Positions 55,925 to 64,000 of a stretch of DNA of 64,000 nt are shown here, in pieces. A model generated the notes under the pieces. It was not told the DNA's origin, made no database searches, and saw only the letters and a list, made by a program, of their open reading frames with translations. The position numbers and the translations under genes are program-made. Each line of letters starts with the position of its first letter. Position 1 is the stretch's first letter. This DNA comes from Dillenia suffruticosa (taxonomy: Eukaryota > Streptophyta > Magnoliopsida > Dilleniales > Dilleniaceae): the NCBI GenBank assembly GCA_033439265.1, contig JAVTVX010000010.1, forward strand, positions 8,742,001 through 8,806,000, in the 5' to 3' direction.

Positions 55925-58900
55925 AGATAGAGGTGCCATCGAGAACACCTATTTTGGATCGAAGAGTGAGAAATCATGGTCTGGAGAGAGGTTTTGTGAG
56001 AAGATCTACAAGCTGATCATGGTTGAATAAATGACATACACGCAATTGTCCACTTGCGACTTAATCACATACAAAGTGATAATCAATAGCAATGTGTTTC
56101 ATTTTGGAGTGGAACACTAGATTAGCACAAATATAAGTTGCGCCAATATTATCATAGTATATAGTGGGAGGTGTTGAGGATGGAGTCCATTCAAGAGGGA
56201 CTTTATCCAAGCTAATTCTGCTACAGTGGATGTAATAGCTCGATATTCTGCTTCAGTGGAAGAATGGCATATAAACTTTTGCTTCTAAGAGCTCCATGAT
56301 GTGGGATTGTAGCCAAGGTAGATTATGCATGCTATGGTGGAACGACTTCCATCAAGACCATTTGTCCAATTTGCATTAGAGAAAGTAACTAAGGATTGGT
56401 TTGAAGATGCTTTTAAATGAAGTCCAAAGTAAATGGTATTATTTAGATATTTGAGAAAGCGCTTGACAGCACTCCAATGGTTGCCAGAGGGTTATGCATA
56501 AATTGAGAGAACTTATTGACTGCAAAGGCAATGTCAAGCCTAGTAAGAGAGAGAGATGTTGAAGTGCACCCACCATACTTCTATAAGTAGTGGCATCTTG
56601 ACATGAAGAGCCATCATGAAGATGAAGTTTTTCGGAGGTAGACGTAGGACTGGAGACACCTTTAGCATTAAGCATGTTAGTTCGATTTAACAGATCCTGA
56701 ATGTATTTATGTTGGATTAAAAACAATCCAGTGCCTATCGGAATAGGTTCAACACCGAAAACGTAGTGCAAATCACCAATATCTTTGAGAGAGAATTTGC
56801 AGGTGAGAGCATGTACAAATAGTCATGAGAGGAATAATAACACCATTCTTGGAGTAAATGAAAAGTGAGTGATCAGACTTGAATTGCTCAAAACCAAACT
56901 CAATAGTGAAAGTGCATAGGGCGTGGTACGAGGCACGAGGCACTTGTTTGAGCCCATATAGGACCTTCGTAAGTTGACAAATATGTGTGGGATGAGAAGG
57001 TCAGTGAACTCTGGGGGCTGGACCATGTAGACTTCTTCATTCAATGTGCCATATAGGAAGGTATTATTGATATCTAGCTGATGAATTGATCACCTATTTT
57101 GTATAGCAAAACATAAAATAATGTGAATAGTTATAAATTTAATAATTGGACTAAAAGTATCATGATAATCCAAACCAGCTCGCTAATGAAAGCCTTTAGC
57201 AACAAGGCAAGCTTTGTAGCAAGAGATGTTACCGTCAGGATTTCTTTTAATGCGAAAGACTCATTTGTAGCCAATGGGGTTTTGACGAATGTTGGGTGGT
57301 ACTAACTCCCATGTTCCATTACATAGGAGAGCATTGAACACGTCATTCATCGCATCACACAATTGAGGATCCTTCGTGGCTTGGGAGACACATGTGAGCT
57401 CTTGGGATAATGGAGGATGATGTCTAGTGGTTGTTTAGAGATGTTTAGTTTTGAGATATTGTTTTGTGACCTAGTAATAATGGTGTAAGTGTGATAGGTT
57501 TTGGAGGTTAATGAGGGAGATTGGGATGGTTGAGTGTCAATGGATTTGTTATTTGTGGTTACAGAAGTGGGTACAGAAGAAGGGTGAGATAAAGACAAAC
57601 CTGACCTCATTGTGCACTAGGGGAGGTTAGGGTCGAGTGATGATCTATCATTTGAACTTAGTCTTGTAGTAGCATGGTTGTTTGAGTGTGATGGAGGCTA
57701 AGGAGTTAGGGAACTAGGTATAATAAAATGGTTGGGCTGGGTAGAGAAGAAGTTTGTGGTAACCATGAAGAGCTAGATGTTGGGTTAGAGGCACTCGAAG
57801 AGAACCATGACACAGAGGGGAAAATTGTTTCATTAAAAATAACATGGCATGGATGAAAAGCCTCTTTGTAGAGGAGTCATAACATTTGTAAGCACTTTGG
57901 TTATTGGAGTAACCGAGAAAAATACATGGCTTAAAACATGAGTCAAGCTTGTGTTTAGCATAAGGTGTAAGCCACGGATAGCAGAAACATCTATAGACCC
58001 AAAGTTTATTGTAGTTTGTTGTCTCATGAAAAGAGCTTCATATAGGGATTAGAGATTTCAGGTAGGAGTTGGCATGTAGTTTATTAGGTAGACAGTAGTT
58101 TGAAAAGTAAAAGACCAGAAGTGTAAAGGAAGGGATGCTTGATGAAGCAAAGTGAGACCTATTTTGACAACACGACAATGGCAATGCTTGGCAAAGCTAT
58201 TGTGTTGGATGTATGGGGGGTTTGCAAGTAATTAATACCATGAGAGGAAAGGGACTTTTTGAGTTTTTCATATTCCCCACCTCCTTTAGAATATAAGGAG
58301 ATGATTTTGGTGATGATTTTGGTGTTGAAGTAATTTTCTACCAAATTTTTGAGTTGTGGGAATAAAACGTATAAGTTGGATTTTTGTTTAAGATGAAAGA
58401 GCTAAATGTATTTAGTGAAATGGTCAATGAAGGTCACATAATAGCAAAACCATTAGTAGAAAAAATTGGAGCAAGTCTCCAAATGTTAGTGTAAATAAAA
58501 TCTAATGGTTTTTGACTTGATAGACTCGAAACACCAAATGGTAGACTGTAACTTTTTATTGTATTGACAATTATTACAAATGGTAGATGTACTGATCTTG
58601 GAGGTGTGTGAATGAAAAGCAGTGGTGAGAATATGCCGAAGTATAGCGATAGAGGGGCAACCAAGATGTTTGTGCCAATCATGGGAAGACACTCGAGCTC
58701 CAACCATAGCAACAAGTTGAGGATCGGTCAAATGCAAAGATGACAAAAGTTCATAGATATCATTTTTGTTTGGCCTATAAAGAAGAGGTACCCTCGTGCA
58801 TAGATTCTTTACCAAAAAATAATCCAAAAAATATCAATAGAGATTTGGTTAGTTTTGTATAAGCGAGAAACAGAAATCAAATTTTTATTTGTGGATGGAA

Positions 58901-60139
58901 CACAAAGAATATCGGATAAGTGAAAAATTGTATTAGGAGAGATAAAAGATGCAGAACCAGTATGTGAGATTCGCAAACCTGAATCATCACCAATTAATAT
59001 CTCATCTTGGCCATCATAATCAATAGGGAGGGATGGATTGCGAACGTCTAAGGTGACATGATGTGATGCTATAGAGTCCATATACCAACTTTGTTGGAAA
59101 CCATGAGAAGAAATTGTAGAATTAGTTGTTGGTTGGGAATTGAAAATTTGTTTAGCTTTATAGCATTAACGAGTAGTGTGGCCAACTTTATCACAAAAAT
59201 TGACAAATAGGTTTATAATTTTGAGAGGGAGAACTGGGATTTGAAAGTGTAAGATATGTTTGGTGGTGTGATCATGGAGAGATGTGAGAATTGGAAGTTT
59301 TGGGATTGCGGTCATAGTTGGGTTTATGAGACTTTCTAGTGAAATTTGTGCTGGCAAGCGAAGATTAACTATGGAGATCATCTCGTGTAAGGGTGAGTTC
59401 AAACTCAATAAATCTGTCATAAAGTTCCTCAAAGTCAATTGAGGTTTCTTGTGCATGAATAGCAGCTTCAGTTTCCTTGTATTCATTTCCTATATTGTTT
59501 AATATGTAAAGGATGAGATCATCATCATTGATTGGACTACCAGCAATGGCCAAATTCATTAGCAATGCTTTTTATGAGTTGAAGATAACCACGAACAAAG
59601 CGTAAGTCTCTTTTTGTTGTGGTGAGTCGTTCCTTGAGAATTATTACTCTAGATCAAGTTCGATCTGCATATAACCAAACAAGGGTGGTCCACGCAGCAT
59701 GGGTAGTCTGGGCAGAAGCAATAAGGGCATAACAAATTATAAGGTAAAGGCAATGATAGCATTAAAGAGAAGTTGATCTTGTCAATGCCAATGAATGTAG
59801 GCTAGGTTGGATGTTGTTCTATTATTTTGGGAAATCATTTTTGGAGGAGTGATAATGTTATCAACATAACCCATAAAATTATACCCAACAAGAAGGCTTG
59901 TGATTTGAGCACACCAAGATGGAAAATTAATTTCAAAGAGTTTTAGAGGCAATTGTGCAACAGCATTGATGGGAATTAGTGTATTAGAAGAATGGGTAGG
60001 ATTATTTGACACAAGAGATGTGGATCTAGTGGAGTTTTCATCAGCCATGAGTGGGTTTAAGAGAATTTGGCTAATCGAAAATAAAGGACTATCTCGTTTT
60101 TTCCTTTTTTTTGTTGTTAAGCATGAGGCTCTGATACCA

Positions 60140-60805
60140 TGAAAGATAAAAGTAAGAGGAGAATAATTTTAGAGATAGAAAGACTTATCAAGTGCTTTGA
60201 TTTCTTTCTATACTTAAAGTACATTGAGAATTGTTATACATGGAATATTATTTAAAATAAAATATAATTCCTATAATACAACATATGGATTATGATTCCT
60301 TCATCATAGTGAATGAGTATGAATCTCGAAAATTAGTTGATTGCCAATTCTAGTATGATCATTTGAGTGAATCTTGGGGTTTAGCTGACTTGCTACTTCT
60401 AGCACGATAATCTGCGTGAATCTTGAGATTTAATTGACTTGTCCATTCTAGGATTTTGTTGACTAATCAATTCTAATTAGATCATCATCATGAATTTTGA
60501 GATTTAGTTGATTTTGAGAATTGTTAATCATGGAATGTTATTTAAAATAAAATATAATTCCTATAATACAACAAATGGATTATGATTCCTTTACCATAAT
60601 GAATGAGTATGAATCTCGAAAATTAATTGACTTGCCAATTCTAGTAGGATTATTTGAGTGAATCTTGGAGTTTAGTTGACTTGCTACTTCTAGCAGGATA
60701 ATCTGCATAAATCTCGTGAGTTTCAGGAGAATCTCGAGATTCAATTGACTTATCAATTCTTATAAAATCATCTGCATGAATCTCGCTAATAATCTAGACA
60801 TTACA
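60140..60805 (-). repeat. 5' LTR of the minus-strand copia fossil with an internal duplication
   Basis: ATTGTTATACATGGAATATT near 60,230 recurs as ATTGTTAATCATGGAATGTT near 60,520, each followed by the same roughly 190-bp stretch. This internal duplication explains why this LTR is longer than its partner. Confidence 0.75.
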
Positions 60806-62560
60806 AAAATGTCATAGTCAATTTCAAAATATTCAATCCCATGGGACAAATGGAACCATCTAGCTGAAAGTTCTCATCCTAATTCATTTGTGATATATAA
60901 GAGACAAAAACAAAGAATGTAAGTCGAAAGTATTCGATAAATATAATTATATATATATATATCATAAACAAGAATAGTGTCTCTTTGAAGGAAAGAGCAA
61001 AGCTTACATTATCAGAAAAGGGAAAATTTCCAAAATAGCTTTTATTAAAATAACTTATTTCATATGAACCAAATTTCAAATTCAGAACATATTTAATCTC
61101 AACCAATAATTATGCAAAGAATCAAATATCAAAGTAATTATATCCTAATAGGTTAATTGTTGGGTCGAACTTTCAAAGATTACAGACTTATCAAAGGGAA
61201 GATCGGTTTGTATAACCGGAGTCCTCAAGCATGAGGCACTTATTAAAGGTCATTTTAAAAGATGAGTCAACAAGGCCATCTTCAAAGATGGGGTTAAATA
61301 TCAAATATCAAATATAGAACTACCAGCATTTGGATGACTCTAAACCAAATGGCAATAACAAGTATCATATATTTGAATACAAAATTCTAAATTCTTATAA
61401 ATTATCACTGTTTGTTTGTTAAAAGGCATAGATACGATTTCAAAATATCATTTTTTTACAAAAATATATTTGTCAAGGTATCAAAAGTGTTTCCAAAATC
61501 ATTTTCCAAGTAATTCCAAAGCTTTTCGAAATAATATTTCATACTTTTCAAAATAATTTTTGTAAATAATTTCAAAATAATAATTTTCCAAAATATTTTT
61601 GTAACATTTTTGCCAAAATAATAAAGTATTTGCATTTAATTTTCAACTATTTTCCAAAAAAAAATGATTTCAAATATTTCTAAAACATTCTTCAAATACA
61701 TTTTCATAAAATAATGGCAATAACCTGGAAATTTATCTTTGTAATGATCTCAAAGTATTTATATAATATAATTTTATAATTGTTTTCGAAAAAAGTTTCA
61801 ATATGAAATATAATTTATAAAATTCTTGAAATATTTTCATTGTATTTTTTTCAGTAAAACATATTTTGTAAAACGTTTCTCAAAAATAATTTCAAACATT
61901 TTATAAATCTTAACATATTTATATATATATTCAAAATACAAACTTCAAAATAATATTTATTAATTTTCCAACACATACGTAAATATGAATATTTAAAATT
62001 TTATAAAATACTTTTCCAAATAAGGTTTTCAAAATAAGGGCATCAACAGGGTGTTTTCCACATTTATTTTTCACATTAAAATGGTAAAAACACCAAAAAA
62101 AAAAATAAATTTTCAATTGAAAAGTAGAAAAAAAATATTTTCTATGAATTCTAAAGTGAAGAAATGGTGAACTTGAGAAATAAAATTTAATATTATACTT
62201 TATGTTATGATACTTCTTTTATGGAAAAAAAAATTGTTCATATAAATAAAGGGGGAAAAACTTGGCGGATTTAGAGAGAGAATTGAAACTTAGAAGAATA
62301 AGAAAAATGTCTAGAGAGAGAAAAATTGAAGGGAGCGAGCGAGACACTAACAACAAGAACTTTAATTAATTTGAAAAGGAATATATTTTTTATTTATTCC
62401 AAAAACCTTGGAGTTGTTTGAGTAGGAGGAATATTTAGTTAAAGGGAGTAAAAATCAGTAAAAATAAAATTTATATTAATCGTTTGAATTAATAGAATAA
62501 AAATAAAAATTTAAAAGTAAAACTCTAATTTTATGAAACCAAAGTAAAACGATGGGTTTA
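60806..62560. other. AT-rich intergenic DNA
   Basis: From 61,430 to 62,040 imperfect TTTCCAAAATAATTTT-type words recur without a fixed unit. No gene is supported; it forms the upstream flank of the CAP pseudogene. Confidence 0.5.
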
Positions 62561-62710
62561 ATGGAAACTCATGTCTGAAACCACTCTCGCTCACCCATAC
62601 CCCTAACCCCACCACCAACACCCTCTCCGGCGATGGTGGCTCCCTTCCTAATAGGCCACGGCGAAGCCATCATCGAAGCCATTTCCGAGTTATTAAGTCT
62701 GATCGGCTTT

Positions 62711-62742
<32 letters not shown>
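62711..62742. repeat. (GA)n tract in the leader of the CAP pseudogene
   Basis: AGAGAGAGAA AGAGAGAG repeat directly upstream of the position where CAP translation would start. Confidence 0.85.
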
Positions 62743-62745
62743 TGA

Positions 62746-64000
62746 GTGGAGGAGAAGCTGATTGAGAGATTGGAGGCGACAGTGAGAAGACTGGAGTTGA
62801 TCTCCGCCGGTGGTTTTATTGCTCCGGCGGACAGCGGTGGGAGAGATACGTCTTCTTCCGATTCGTCGATTATTGCATTTGATGATATGATAGGGAATTA
62901 CTTGGCTAGGGTTTCCTCTGCTGCGGAGAGGATCATAGGACAAGTGTTGGATGTGACGAAGCTACTTGAACAAGCGTTTTCTGTTCAAAAAGAACTTTCA
63001 TCAAAATCAAGCAAACTCAGGTGAATTAATCTAAAAATCTCTCAGGAAATTTGAGTTTTTTGTCTGAAATTTTGTTTCTTATTGTGGATTACAGTATATA
63101 TTGGTGTCAAATTTTGAATTTTGAAATTTGGAATGTGACTTTGACCTAGAATATGGAACGAGGATGTGTTTATTGTGAATATGCGTCTGATTGGAATCGA
63201 AGATATCCTTTTCTAGCTTAAAATACGATGGTAAGAAAATGCTAGAGGGAAACAGAAATGAACCTTTGTGAAATTCGGTTTTGTGCAAAAACCTGATCCT
63301 GCAAGTTTGGCTGAGTTTCTCAAACCATCGAATGAACTGATCATGAAGGCAAATGCAATGACGGAAGGAAGACGAGCTGACTTTTTCAATCACTTAAGGG
63401 TAGCAGTGGATAGTCTCTCAGCTTTGGCATGGATTGCATGCTCCGGCAAGTATGGTGGTAAAAAAAATTAAACTAGTCATCTTGCTAAAGGGTGATAGAT
63501 TATCAATTTATGTCATAACTAGTTTAATTTTGTTGTTCATAGGTATGAGCCTCCCTATTGCACACTTTGAAGAAAGTTGGCAATCGGCTGAACTCTACAA
63601 CAATAAGGTATTCTATTAACCAAATCACGGGAGTCATTCCTACCCTCTCCTTGCTGTCCCTCATCTTCCTTCCTATCATGTGGCTAACTATAACTTCCTA
63701 CTTTGATGAGTTATATCTCTTTACCTGGTTCATAGCTGTGCTGGGAACCTAAATGTGTCAAAGGCTTTTGTTACTTCCTTTTCAGTGATTTATGCCAATG
63801 TTTTATTGTAGAAATATTTTGTCCAGTGCTAATATTATCTATGTAACCAAACTCTCTTAACCTAGTAAAATACCTTGCCGAAGCATTTTGATCCTGAAAA
63901 TATTTTTGTAGGTCTGGCTGACAGTGTGTGAAATCAGGTCCTTTGGCATACAAAAACAAAGATACAGAAATTTAAAGATCCAGATCTTTAAATTCCAGAA
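62746..64000 (+). pseudogene. Cyclase-associated protein (CAP1-like) unprocessed pseudogene, 5' part
   Basis: Four blocks align with the N-terminal half of plant CAP, an actin-monomer-recycling protein. Exon 1 (62,746-63,023) reads EEKLIERLEATVRRLE and VLDVTKLLEQAFSVQKEL. Exon 2 (63,289-63,454) reads KPDPASLAEFLKP, MKANAMTEGRRADFFNHL and DSLSALAWIA. Exon 3 (63,543-63,607) reads GMSLPIAHFEESWQSAELYN. Exon 4 starts at 63,938 and the gene leaves the window. Introns are retained, so this is a duplicated gene and not a retrocopy. Lesions: the start codon position is GTG with an in-frame TGA just before it; one base is missing in exon 1 after QKEL, before the conserved IKIKQTQ; the exon 2 acceptor reads AA instead of AG; one base is missing early in exon 4. 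The next in-frame ATG would remove the N-terminal RLE motif helix. Confidence in CAP identity is high. Confidence 0.85.

Larger units (their letters stand above)
55548..60805 (-). mobile_element. Ty1/copia fossil, full extent, old
   Basis: On the minus strand the order is 5' LTR (60,805-60,140), primer-binding site (TGGTATCAGAGCC just inside 60,140), gag (about 60,048-59,200; PINAVAQLPLKLFEINFPSW is a typical start), protease (about 59,080-58,810), integrase (about 58,800-57,900), reverse transcriptase and RNase H (about 57,300-55,980; SMVGALQHLSL), then 3' LTR (55,924-55,548). It is broken in many places, the LTRs differ clearly in sequence and length, and I found no TSD. I judge it much older than the gypsy element. 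Family: Ty1/copia. Confidence 0.85.

Overview
The window is nuclear DNA of a flowering plant, most likely a eudicot. Signs are AT-rich intergenic DNA, GT-AG introns, En/Spm-type CACTA transposons with PF02992/DUF4218/DUF4216 and PF03004 proteins, Tekay/Del-like and Ty1/copia retroelements, and a duplicated plant cyclase-associated protein (CAP) gene. I cannot name the species. About two thirds of the sequence is transposon-derived. I support only three host loci: an intact small membrane-protein gene (29,464-30,003), a broken paralogue of it (11,249-11,947), and a CAP pseudogene running off the right edge (from 62,746).

Layout. 1-2,385 is the right part of a CACTA element ending in a clean terminus. 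It sits inside the DUF4216 region of an older, decayed CACTA element whose remaining transposase exons and right end occupy 2,386-~6,143. 6,144-18,592 is mostly non-coding, with microsatellites, a 224-bp CACTA MITE with a 3-bp target-site duplication (TSD), a U2 snRNA-like insert, the broken membrane-protein paralogue, and a rearranged Ty1/copia fossil with inverted LTRs (13,383-14,968). 18,593-28,194 is a complete-length Ty3/gypsy fossil with 2.74-kb LTRs and a perfect 5-bp TSD; its LTRs are young but its coding region is ruined. 29,464-30,003 is the intact membrane-protein gene.

The centrepiece is 31,368-54,890, which I read as one giant (23.5 kb) CACTA element. It has matching 13-bp terminal CACTACAAAAAAA inverted repeats, a 3-bp TTT TSD, and minus-strand genes. 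These are a four-exon TNPD-like transposase (predicted 1,172 aa), a six-exon TNPA-like protein (predicted 393 aa), both with every exon phase consistent and no internal stop, and an intronless 563-aa ORF resembling the putative plant transposon protein family (PF20167/Transposase_32) with a coiled coil. Extremely GC-rich minisatellite islands and arrays of GCGACGGATT palindromes lie among AT-rich filler. 55,548-60,805 is an old Ty1/copia fossil on the minus strand. 60,806-62,560 is AT-rich filler, and 62,746-64,000 is the CAP pseudogene with four separate lesions and its introns retained.

The elements probably interact. The intact TNPD/TNPA-like pair could act in trans on the MITE at 8,072-8,295 and on the element ending at 2,385, which share the CACTA terminus and the GCGACGGA subterminal word. 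All family calls come from reading translations by eye; no database search was run.
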